A stretch of 10,599 nucleotides of DNA from Ruminococcus sp. (GTDB lineage Bacteria > Bacillota > Clostridia > Oscillospirales > Ruminococcaceae). Under the pieces are notes generated by a model. It was given only the letters and a program-made list of their open reading frames with translations. It did no database searches and was not told the origin of the DNA. Position 1 is the stretch's first letter. Every line of letters begins with the position of its first letter. Both the position numbers and the translations under genes were made by a program. Location: the NCBI GenBank assembly GCA_003446315.1, contig DMBA01000290.1:1-10599 (forward strand), written 5' to 3'. Shown in pieces: positions 1-5,359 of the stretch.

Positions 1-66
1 GGCCAAAGGGGGCAGACTGTAAATCTGTTGCGTCTCGCTTCGGTGGTTCGAATCCACCCTCTCCCA
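1..66 (+). tRNA. tRNA-Tyr (GUA), 5' truncated by the window edge
   Basis: This is the 3' four-fifths of a tyrosine tRNA. Its anticodon GTA lies at 19-21 inside the loop CTGTAAA. It has the long class II variable arm (GCG-TCT-CGC) and a T-arm GGTGG-TTCGAAT-CCACC, followed by the acceptor strand CTCTCCC and discriminator A at 66. All 66 bases match the second copy (149-214) exactly. The 5' acceptor and most of the D-arm lie before the window. No CCA is encoded: ATTCC follows instead, so CCA must be added after transcription. Confidence 0.95.
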
Positions 67-89
67 TTCCTTTTCTTTATGCTTTCTGC

Positions 90-116
90 AAGATGTACAG
101 CTTCGTACATCTTTTT
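90..116 (+). terminator. Hairpin terminator between the two tRNA-Tyr genes
   Basis: A perfect 9-bp stem (AAGATGTAC at 90-98 with GTACATCTT at 105-113) closes a 6-nt loop and runs directly into a T-tract at 112-116. This is the form of a Rho-independent terminator. It sits 24 nt after the first tRNA and only 16 nt before the second. It may be leaky, or it may act as a processing hairpin in a shared precursor. Confidence 0.65.
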
Positions 117-132
117 CCATTTCTATATTTCT

Positions 133-217
133 GGGAGAGTTCCCGAGTGGCCAAAGGGGGCAGACTGTAAATCTGTTGCGTCTCGCTTCGGTGGTTCGAA
201 TCCACCCTCTCCCACCA
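133..217 (+). tRNA. tRNA-Tyr (GUA), complete
   Basis: The cloverleaf is complete. The acceptor GGGAGAG (133-139) pairs with CTCTCCC (207-213), with discriminator A at 214. The anticodon stem GCAGA/TCTGT encloses CTGTAAA, with anticodon GTA at 167-169. The variable arm is the long class II form (GCG-TCT-CGC) and the T-arm is GGTGG-TTCGAAT-CCACC. CCA is encoded at 215-217, unlike in the first copy. From 149 to 214 it is identical to the upstream gene, so the pair is a tandem duplication. A class II tRNA with GTA is tyrosine-specific. Confidence 0.97.
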
Positions 218-223
218 GACTTC

Positions 224-262
224 AAACCGTGCTGCATTTTGCGGCGCGGTTTTTGCTTTTTT
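224..262 (+). terminator. Rho-independent terminator after the tRNA-Tyr genes
   Basis: A 12-bp stem (224-235 with 241-252, two G-U pairs) encloses the loop ATTTT. It is followed by TTTTTGCTTTTTT. It starts only 7 nt after the encoded CCA, so it should end the tRNA transcript. Confidence 0.85.
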
Positions 263-309
263 CCATTCCCGATTCACCGGCTTTCTTTCTTAAATTACCA
301 TGAACCATA

Positions 310-338
310 TTGACATATCACTTTTCAAATGGTATAAT
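310..338 (+). promoter_or_regulatory. Consensus housekeeping promoter for the deacetylase gene
   Basis: TTGACA (310-315) and TATAAT (333-338) are separated by exactly 17 bp, a perfect sigma-A consensus. Transcription would start near 345, giving a leader of about 40 nt. The ribosome binding site GAAGGAAG lies at 365-372, before the ATG at 386. Nothing else was recognised in 263-309. Confidence 0.85.
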
Positions 339-385
339 AATAGTAATATGACCCATTTACTTTTGAAGGAAGCGATTGCAACGCT

Positions 386-1294
386 ATGCGTAATCAGAAA
401 AAACAAAGGAAGTCCAGTCAGGCGAAATACGCCGTTTTGTGTATGTTTCTGATATTCTTAACAATTTATACTATAATATTCTTCATAGATCGCAAAAAGA
501 CACAAAACACCGCCGCCGATGATATTGTCGAAACCGGCATCAATGAGACTCTGACCGTCACCGCACCCCAAACCACTGCCGCGACGATCGTAACCACCTA
601 TACAACCGCTGCCGATTTCCCCGAAACAGTACAGACAGAACCCGCTGTCACACAAGTCCCCCGCAATGTCTTCCTGACATTCGATGACGGCCCGTGTGAA
701 AATACGCCGGAAGTGCTCAGTATTCTGGATCAATACGGTGCGCGTGCCACGTTTTTCACGGTCGGTTTTTATGTTGACCGTTATCCCGAACTCGTCGGTC
801 AGATCGCCGATCACGGAAATCTGATCGCCTGCCACTCTTATACCCATGACCTTGACCAGTGCTATGCCAGCGCCGATACATTTATGGGCGAGGTACATCA
901 GTGGGAAGAGGCGGTCATCAATGCATGCGGCTTTTTGCCGGATCGCATTTGTGTCCGGTTCCCCGGCGGCTCCACGACAAAAAATGCTGCCCCCGTCAAA
1001 GATGAGATCTTCAGCAAGCTGCTCGCCGGAAATTATCGCTGGTTCGACTGGAATGCAGGCGATAACGATAAATGGCCGAAAGGCAATACCGAAAATCTGC
1101 CGGAAGAAGAATATTTTATGGAATCTTACCGGCAATGCATCGGATGGTATAAAGATACACCGGAAACACCGGTCGTCATCCTGTTCCACGATACGGAGAT
1201 CGGTACGGTGCATATCCTGCCGGAGATCTTGCAGGATCTGATCGACCGCGGCTATCGCTTCAAAACGCTCGATGAGCATCCGGACTGGAATTGA
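386..1294 (+). CDS. Membrane-anchored NodB-type polysaccharide deacetylase
   Basis: This 302-residue protein belongs to carbohydrate esterase family 4, metal-dependent hydrolases that remove N- or O-acetyl groups from peptidoglycan, chitin-like polymers or xylan. A basic N-terminus (residues 1-14) precedes one membrane segment (about 15-34). A Thr/Ala-rich stalk (about 40-90) then leads to an extracellular NodB domain. All five NodB motifs are visible: TFDDGP (98-103, with metal and base Asp), HSYTH (150-154, the metal-binding His pair), RFPGGS (191-196), FDWNAGD (220-226) and LFHDT (266-270, catalytic His). The start is supported by GAAGGAAG 13 nt upstream and a perfect promoter. The gene stands alone between its own promoter and terminator. 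Peptidoglycan modification is the likeliest role because the enzyme is tethered to the membrane, but the substrate cannot be read from the sequence. The motif-3 variant RFPGGS, in place of RxPY, is common in clostridial members. Confidence 0.9.
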   Translation: MRNQKKQRKSSQAKYAVLCMFLIFLTIYTIIFFIDRKKTQNTAADDIVETGINETLTVTAPQTTAATIVTTYTTAADFPETVQTEPAVTQVPRNVFLTFDDGPCENTPEVLSILDQYGARATFFTVGFYVDRYPELVGQIADHGNLIACHSYTHDLDQCYASADTFMGEVHQWEEAVINACGFLPDRICVRFPGGSTTKNAAPVKDEIFSKLLAGNYRWFDWNAGDNDKWPKGNTENLPEEEYFMESYRQCIGWYKDTPETPVVILFHDTEIGTVHILPEILQDLIDRGYRFKTLDEHPDWN

Positions 1295-1298
1295 CCCC

Positions 1299-1330
1299 AA
1301 AGCATGCTGTAACCCGCAGCATGCTTTTTT
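1299..1330 (+). terminator. Rho-independent terminator after the deacetylase gene
   Basis: A perfect 11-bp stem (1299-1309 with 1317-1327) has a 7-nt loop and ends in a T-tract through 1330. It begins 5 nt after the stop codon and ends 34 nt before the birA start codon. Confidence 0.9.
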
Positions 1331-1364
1331 CATCGGAACCCAACCAGCAGAAAGGAGCACGCAA

Positions 1365-2345
1365 ATGACCACAAAAGAGCGCGTTCTCGAACAATTGGAA
1401 CAGCAGCGCGGCAAAAGCATCTCCGGAGCAAAACTTGCAGAGCAGCTTTCGCTCTCCCGCAATGCCGTCTGGAAGGCGATCACAGCGCTGCGTACAGAAG
1501 GTTATCAGATCCAAGCCGTGACCAATAAAGGCTATTGTCTTGCGCCGGAAAATGATATTCTCTCCGTGCAGGGCATTCTCCCCTTTTTGTCGCCCGATGC
1601 TGCGAAATATGCAAACCAGATCTCTGTCTTCGATTCGCTGCCTTCAACCAATCAAAAAGCAAAGGAATACGCCGTTTCCGGTGCTGCACACGGAACTGTG
1701 GTCATCGCGGAAACGCAGACCGCCGGCCGCGGCAGATATGACAGGTCTTTCTTTTCGCCGAACGGCGGCTTATATCTCAGCATCGTGCTGCATCCTGCGC
1801 ACCTGCCCTTTACGCATATCACGGCTGTGACTGCCTTTGCTGCAAATGCCGTCTGCGAAACGATCGAGGCACTTTCCGACCGGAAACCTGCGGTCAAATG
1901 GGTCAATGATGTGCTGATTGGCGGCAAAAAAGTCTGCGGAATCCTGACAGAAGCCGTCACCGATTTTGAAAGCGGCGGATTAAGCTGGATCGTGCTCGGC
2001 ATCGGCATCAATCTCACCGCACAGTTTCCGCCGGAGCTGCAAAAGATCGCAGGTGCTGTGTTTCCGGATGGTGCACCTGCCGGCTGCCGGAATCAGTTTG
2101 CCGCTTCGCTCATCAACAAGCTCCTCACAGACAGCGCCATACCGGATGAACCCGCGATTTTTGCCGCATACCGGGCGCGTTTGCTGCTGCCGGAAGCAGA
2201 GATCACCGTGCAGCAGGGAGATGTCGCTTATCCCGCTTCTGCGGTCGGGATCAACGACTGCGGCCATCTCATCGTGCGCCTGCGGGACGGTTCACAGCGC
2301 ATCCTGACATCCGGAGAGATCCGTCTGCCCTACCCTTCTGCATAA
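1365..2345 (+). CDS. birA: Bifunctional biotin-protein ligase / biotin operon repressor BirA
   Basis: This 326-residue protein attaches biotin to the biotin carrier domains of carboxylases through biotinyl-5'-AMP. In two-domain forms like this one, it also represses biotin genes when biotin is plentiful. An N-terminal winged helix (about 1-60) contains the HTH stretch ISGAKLAEQLSLSRNAVWKA. The catalytic domain carries the nucleotide/biotin loop GRGRYDR (121-127), KWVND (178-182), KVCGILTE (189-196) with the active-site Lys, and GIGINL (212-217). A C-terminal SH3-like domain spans about 275-326. The ATG at 1365 is chosen because AAAGGAG (1351-1357) lies 7 nt upstream. An in-frame ATG at 1272 would overlap the deacetylase gene and its terminator. 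No promoter is evident in the 34 nt between that terminator and the start codon. The downstream neighbour is bioY, preceded by a BirA-like operator, which fits the regulatory role of the HTH domain. Confidence 0.95.
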   Translation: MTTKERVLEQLEQQRGKSISGAKLAEQLSLSRNAVWKAITALRTEGYQIQAVTNKGYCLAPENDILSVQGILPFLSPDAAKYANQISVFDSLPSTNQKAKEYAVSGAAHGTVVIAETQTAGRGRYDRSFFSPNGGLYLSIVLHPAHLPFTHITAVTAFAANAVCETIEALSDRKPAVKWVNDVLIGGKKVCGILTEAVTDFESGGLSWIVLGIGINLTAQFPPELQKIAGAVFPDGAPAGCRNQFAASLINKLLTDSAIPDEPAIFAAYRARLLLPEAEITVQQGDVAYPASAVGINDCGHLIVRLRDGSQRILTSGEIRLPYPSA

Positions 2346-2352
2346 TAAGACT

Positions 2353-2404
2353 CGCCTGATTGTCAACTTTTTATCATCATGCAGTTGACAATCAGGCGGT
2401 TTTG
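2353..2404 (+). terminator. Long-stem terminator behind birA, containing the BirA-like operator
   Basis: A perfect 16-bp stem (2353-2368 with 2383-2398) encloses a 14-nt loop and is followed by GTTTTG. The hairpin begins 7 nt after the birA stop codon. The T-run is short, so termination may be incomplete. The same inverted repeat contains the proposed operator and the bioY -35 box. Confidence 0.7.
2360..2391. promoter_or_regulatory. Probable BirA operator upstream of bioY
   Basis: TTGTCAAC (2360-2367) and GTTGACAA (2384-2391) form a perfect interrupted palindrome with a 16-bp spacer. Known BirA sites have the form TTGTTAAC or TTGTAAAC, then 14-16 bp, then the complement, so each arm here differs at one or two positions. 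The right arm covers the -35 hexamer of the bioY promoter, so bound BirA would block RNA polymerase. It sits directly between birA and bioY. Identification rests on the pattern and context. Confidence 0.75.
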
Positions 2405-2413
2405 TGTTATAAT
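2385..2413 (+). promoter_or_regulatory. Consensus promoter of bioY
   Basis: TTGACA (2385-2390) and TATAAT (2408-2413) are 17 bp apart, a perfect sigma-A match. Transcription would start near 2420, giving a leader of about 58 nt. A further lone TTGTCAA half-site lies at 2418-2424, at the expected start of transcription. The heptamer ATGCATG occurs twice in the leader (2428-2434 and 2439-2445). Confidence 0.85.
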
Positions 2414-2477
2414 AGGGTTGTCAAAAAATGCATGCTGTATGCATGTATCCGCTTTATATATAGTATAGGAGCACACT

Positions 2478-3062
2478 ATGGAACAAACCATCCGCGCAAA
2501 CAAACATTTCCGGACAATTGATCTGACATACATAGCGATCGGGGCTGCATTGATCGCTGTTTGCTCATGGATCAGCATACCAATGTCTGTCCCGTTCACG
2601 CTGCAAACATTCGCCGTCTTCTTCCTGTTGATGCTGCTCGGCGGAAAACGCGGGACATGCGCGGTTCTGGTCTATATTCTGCTGGGCGCGGCAGGCGTAC
2701 CGGTCTTCTCCGGTTTTTCATCCGGCATCGGCGTCCTGCTCGGCAGTACCGGCGGTTATATTCTCGGTTTCCTGCTGACCGGCTTGATCTACCTCGGATG
2801 CACAAAGCTGTTCGGCGAAAAACTGCCCGTCATGCTGACAGCGCTGGTTCTGGGACTCGCTGTTTGTTATACCTTCGGAACTGCGTGGTTTTTGGTCGTC
2901 TATAACCGTGCAAATGATGCCATCGGCATCGGAAAAGCGCTCTCATGGTGTGTGATCCCGTTTCTAATCCCCGATCTGGTCAAAATGGCTTTGGCTTGCC
3001 TGCTCGCCAACCGGATCAAGCCGTTTCTCTCCAAATCCGGCATCGCTGCCGATACGCACTGA
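2478..3062 (+). CDS. bioY: Biotin transporter substrate-binding component BioY
   Basis: This 194-residue integral membrane protein is very hydrophobic, with about six predicted membrane segments. It binds biotin as the S-component of an ECF-type vitamin importer. BioY hallmarks are present: VPFTLQTFAVF (38-48), GGKRGT (55-60), the GAAGVPVFSGFSSG loop (70-83), STGGYILGF (90-98), and a late charged IPDLVKM segment (164-170). Length matches the family (about 180-200 residues). The ATG at 2478 has AGGAG at 2467-2471, 6 nt upstream. No EcfA/EcfT genes are adjacent. It therefore probably uses a shared energising module encoded elsewhere, as group II ECF transporters do, or works alone. The upstream operator-promoter indicates BirA-controlled expression: high when biotin is scarce. 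Confidence 0.95.
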   Translation: MEQTIRANKHFRTIDLTYIAIGAALIAVCSWISIPMSVPFTLQTFAVFFLLMLLGGKRGTCAVLVYILLGAAGVPVFSGFSSGIGVLLGSTGGYILGFLLTGLIYLGCTKLFGEKLPVMLTALVLGLAVCYTFGTAWFLVVYNRANDAIGIGKALSWCVIPFLIPDLVKMALACLLANRIKPFLSKSGIAADTH

Positions 3063-3078
3063 AAATCATATATAAAAC

Positions 3079-3114
3079 AAGCACCTTCGCAAATTTCATG
3101 CGAAGGCGCTTTTT
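3079..3114. terminator. Bidirectional terminator between convergent bioY and the anti-sigma gene
   Basis: The arms 3079-3091 and 3099-3111 form a 13-bp stem with one A/C mismatch and a 7-nt loop. T-rich sequence follows on the plus strand (through 3114). On the minus strand the hairpin is followed by TGTTTTATAT. It lies 16 nt after the bioY stop and immediately after the minus-strand stop codon at 3117-3119, so one hairpin serves both genes. Confidence 0.85.
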
Positions 3115-3116
3115 CT

Positions 3117-4310
3117 TTAGGTACCGGTAAATGCTTCCACAACTGCATATGCCGTCACAAGCTGCGGGATCGGTGTTTCCATGATAAACACGGTCTGATC
3201 CTGTATCCAGACGATCGTGCCGGAAGTATCCGGATAATTCACACTCGTGGAAAGAAATGCCTTTTTCCCGCCGATTTCCAGATAATTGATATTCCGCGTG
3301 CCGGTGCGGTACTGAAAATAATAGGATGCGATCGGGCTGGAATGGATGACAAACACCGTGCCGTCCGGCAAAGTCACCGTGTATTCATAATATGCATCCT
3401 CCATATAATCCGTGACTGCTACGCTGCCCATCTGGTCTGCAAGCACATACTGCTTATTCGACAGTTCCGCGGGCTGATCGGTGCTGACCACGATCCGTTC
3501 CAGATTGTCAAACGGCGCTTCTCCCGGCACGAATTCGACACGCACCTGCGGCGATTCTGCAACCGGCTGCGTTTCCGAATAGGTTTTGGAAGATTCGATG
3601 ACCGTCTGTGCAGAAGGCTGCAATGCGGTCACAACAGATGTGGTCGGTGCGATGGGTGATGTGCCATCACGCGGTTCCGCCTGAACATTCGTCACATCCG
3701 GTTCTGAAGGGGAAGAATCGGTTTGTAAGGTTTGTTCCGGCAGAACCGTTTGTGCGGCAATTGTTGTGCGGACTGTCTGCGCAGTTGTTGTGCGGACAGA
3801 TTCGGAACCGGTTGTCGTCAGCGTTGTCGGCGTTGTCAGCGTTGTTGCGCCGGCAGCCGTTCCCGCTGTTTCTCCTGTATCCGATGTGACCGGCGACAGG
3901 GTCACCTCAGTGATAATGCCGGATGAAGAATCCTGCTGTGTAAGCAGATCCGGCGTAGCTGCGGAGCGAAGCTGCATATAAAAGATCGCTCCTGCTGTAC
4001 AGATCGTCAGCAGCAGACAGGCTGCAACGCCCGGTCTGCTGGCATAAAAACGGGTGTCCCGCTTCTGACCGGTCTGTTTTTTCATCAGAATATGCGGCAG
4101 ACGATCGGACGAAACTGCCTCATTCTGTTCCTGCTGCACATCGGCTTCGGTGATGGGATCATCCGCGCCGCTTTGCTGCAAATATGCCTGAAAGCTCTTT
4201 TCAAATACATGCGACATATCCCAGTCTGCCGGATACTGCTCTGCAATTTTCTGCGCAGTTTCCGGGTCTGCATGTCTCAGAATATCTGCTTCCCGATTCC
4301 GGAATTTCAT
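3117..4310 (-). CDS. Probable membrane-spanning anti-sigma factor of the adjacent ECF sigma
   Basis: This 397-residue protein is read as a single-pass membrane regulator. It has a cytoplasmic N-terminus (1-90) and one membrane helix (about 93-113). A long Thr/Ser/Pro/Gln-rich extracytoplasmic stalk (about 118-255) follows, then a folded C-terminal domain (about 256-397). The end (EIGGKKAFLS..., TIVWIQDQTVFIM) resembles DUF4367, a domain often found in proteins partnered with ECF sigmas. The N-terminus lacks the HxxxCxxC zinc motif, so it is not a ZAS-type anti-sigma. The start chosen is the ATG at 4310, because AGGAGG lies 8-9 nt upstream. An in-frame ATG at 4331, overlapping the sigma stop as ATGA, has no ribosome binding site and would add seven residues. 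The gene starts 17 nt behind the sigma gene and is surely co-transcribed. The anti-sigma role follows from topology and position; the ligand is unknown. Confidence 0.7.
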   Translation of the reverse strand: MKFRNREADILRHADPETAQKIAEQYPADWDMSHVFEKSFQAYLQQSGADDPITEADVQQEQNEAVSSDRLPHILMKKQTGQKRDTRFYASRPGVAACLLLTICTAGAIFYMQLRSAATPDLLTQQDSSSGIITEVTLSPVTSDTGETAGTAAGATTLTTPTTLTTTGSESVRTTTAQTVRTTIAAQTVLPEQTLQTDSSPSEPDVTNVQAEPRDGTSPIAPTTSVVTALQPSAQTVIESSKTYSETQPVAESPQVRVEFVPGEAPFDNLERIVVSTDQPAELSNKQYVLADQMGSVAVTDYMEDAYYEYTVTLPDGTVFVIHSSPIASYYFQYRTGTRNINYLEIGGKKAFLSTSVNYPDTSGTIVWIQDQTVFIMETPIPQLVTAYAVVEAFTGT

Positions 4311-4327
4311 AACAGCTTCCTCCTTCC

Positions 4328-4885
4328 TCATAAAGATACGCCGTCTTCCGCCAGCAGCTTCCGCAGTTTTTTCAAAGCGCGGCTGAGTCTGACGCGAACA
4401 GCAACAGTCTGCATTTCCAGTGTTTTGGCGATCTCATCGGCTTTGCGGTCATAAAAATATTTTTGCAGCACGATGGTCGCATCCGGTTCTCCGAGCGACC
4501 TGATCTTCTCATACAGGATCCCGCTGACTGTTTTGTTCTCAAACTCCGAGGCGACATCTGTATCCGCTGCAACAAACTGCAATTCTTCTTCTTCCACCTG
4601 CTTTTGCATCTTGACAGAAGTGCGTTTCCGGAACATGTCGATCGCAGTGTGCTTGGCGACCGTTCCGATATAACTTTGCAGCGATCCTTCATGAATGTCA
4701 TCATAATGCAGGAACACATCGGTGAACACCTCACTGACGCAGTCCTCTGCATCCTCTTTTGTTCCGACTGTTTTGATCTTATTCCAGATAATCGCATAAA
4801 CATAATTCTGATATTGCTGAAACAATGCCCGATACCCGTCCTCACGGGACTGTGATATCATCGAGCGCAGTTCTCTTTCTGTCAT
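4328..4885 (-). CDS. ECF-type RNA polymerase sigma factor (sigma-70 family)
   Basis: This 185-residue protein has the compact ECF layout. Region 2 covers about 18-90, with the core-binding acidic helix EDAEDCVSEVFTDVF (44-58) and the -10 recognition helix around GTVAKHTAIDMFRKR (74-88). An acidic linker follows (95-120). Region 4 covers about 125-178, with the helix-turn-helix KADEIAKTLEMQTVAVRVRL and a basic tail RALKKLRKLL. Regions 1 and 3 are absent, as expected. The ATG at 4885 has AGGTGG at 4893-4898, 7 nt upstream. The sigma would direct RNA polymerase to a small regulon when released from the membrane protein encoded next. An ECF-like promoter 50 nt upstream suggests it activates its own operon. 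The stress or nutrient signal is not evident. Confidence 0.9.
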   Translation of the reverse strand: MTERELRSMISQSREDGYRALFQQYQNYVYAIIWNKIKTVGTKEDAEDCVSEVFTDVFLHYDDIHEGSLQSYIGTVAKHTAIDMFRKRTSVKMQKQVEEEELQFVAADTDVASEFENKTVSGILYEKIRSLGEPDATIVLQKYFYDRKADEIAKTLEMQTVAVRVRLSRALKKLRKLLAEDGVSL

Positions 4886-4934
4886 CGCAGTCCCACCTCA
4901 TTGCAAATTTGATCGTTTGCTTTCATATCAAACA

Positions 4935-4960
4935 ATCGAAATAACAGAATAAACGTTACA
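4935..4960 (-). promoter_or_regulatory. Candidate autoregulatory ECF promoter for the sigma operon
   Basis: Read on the minus strand, TGTAAC (4960-4955) is followed after exactly 16 bp by CGAT (4938-4935). This matches the AAC/CGxx architecture of ECF promoters such as Bacillus sigma-W (TGAAAC-N16-CGTA) and sigma-X (TGTAAC-N17-CGAC). Transcription would start near 4928, giving a leader of about 43 nt. No good TTGACA/TATAAT pair was found in this 100-bp gap. Confidence 0.6.
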
Positions 4961-4985
4961 TGATTTCTGATAAAAGCAGTTTTTT

Positions 4986-5255
4986 TCATTTTATGTGGAA
5001 ACTGCTGTCATTTTGCAGTGGAATATTGTGCACTCTGACATTTTCAATGGCTGCCCACGGATTCTTTTCAATTGCGAGCATCATATCTTCCAGATCGCGC
5101 ACAGTGCCCTCTGCTTCCATCTCGACACTGCCGTCACTGCAATTGCGCACCCAGCCGGTCACGCCGAACTGTCTTGCCGCAGCGGCTGCACGGTATCGGA
5201 ATCCGACCCCCTGAACATAACCGAGATAAACAATATGTTTGCGTACTTTTTCCAT
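4986..5255 (-). CDS. acyP: Acylphosphatase
   Basis: This 89-residue cytoplasmic enzyme hydrolyses acyl phosphates such as acetyl phosphate or carbamoyl phosphate. The family signatures are plain: YVQGVGFRYR (13-22), whose Arg20 binds phosphate, and GWVRNCSDGSVE (34-45), whose Asn38 positions the water. The whole alpha/beta fold (HIVYLGYVQG... NVRVHN) has normal length. The ATG at 5255 is chosen because GGAG lies 7 nt upstream and the protein then begins at the usual first beta strand. A longer in-frame start near 5363 would overlap the lipoprotein stop codon and add 36 atypical residues. It lies 104 nt downstream of the lipoprotein gene, past a strong hairpin. It may be read through from the moxR operon or have its own weak promoter; none was clearly seen. 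Confidence 0.93.
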   Translation of the reverse strand: MEKVRKHIVYLGYVQGVGFRYRAAAAARQFGVTGWVRNCSDGSVEMEAEGTVRDLEDMMLAIEKNPWAAIENVRVHNIPLQNDSSFHIK

Positions 5256-5295
5256 CCGGATTCTCCATTTTTCTCTTTCTGTATTGATATATGCA

Positions 5296-5329
5296 GCCCG
5301 AAAGCAGCATGCCTGCGCTGCTTCCGGGC
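5296..5329. other. Strong hairpin between the lipoprotein and acylphosphatase genes
   Basis: The arms 5296-5308 and 5317-5329 form a 13-bp stem with an 8-nt loop, perfect apart from one non-Watson-Crick position that is G-U when read in the minus direction. No T-tract follows on either strand, so it is not a classical terminator. It is more likely an mRNA 3'-end stabiliser or a processing or partial-termination site after the lipoprotein gene. The rest of the 5256-5359 gap holds only the acylphosphatase ribosome binding site. Confidence 0.6.
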
Positions 5330-5359
5330 CGTTTGCTGCAATGATGTCATCGTGCGGGA

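Noticed and set aside
28..303. Small plus-strand reading frame across the tRNA-Tyr genes
   Set aside because: It runs through a complete tRNA and two terminators; it is not a protein gene.
1272..1364. Longer BirA start at 1272
   Set aside because: It would overlap the deacetylase coding sequence and translate through its terminator. The ATG at 1365 has a proper ribosome binding site and the usual BirA N-terminus.
458..1483. A 341-codon minus-strand reading frame opposite the deacetylase and birA 5' end
   Set aside because: It lies antisense to clear NodB and BirA domains, has no ribosome binding site or recognisable domain, and crosses a terminator.
3766..3981. Plus-strand valine-rich reading frame opposite the anti-sigma stalk
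   Set aside because: It is the antisense reflection of the Thr/Ser-rich stalk codons, with no start signal.
4970..4987. Plus-strand stem CTG...CAG followed by seven T, a possible terminator
   Set aside because: The stem is only 3 bp, and there is no plus-strand transcript for it to end.
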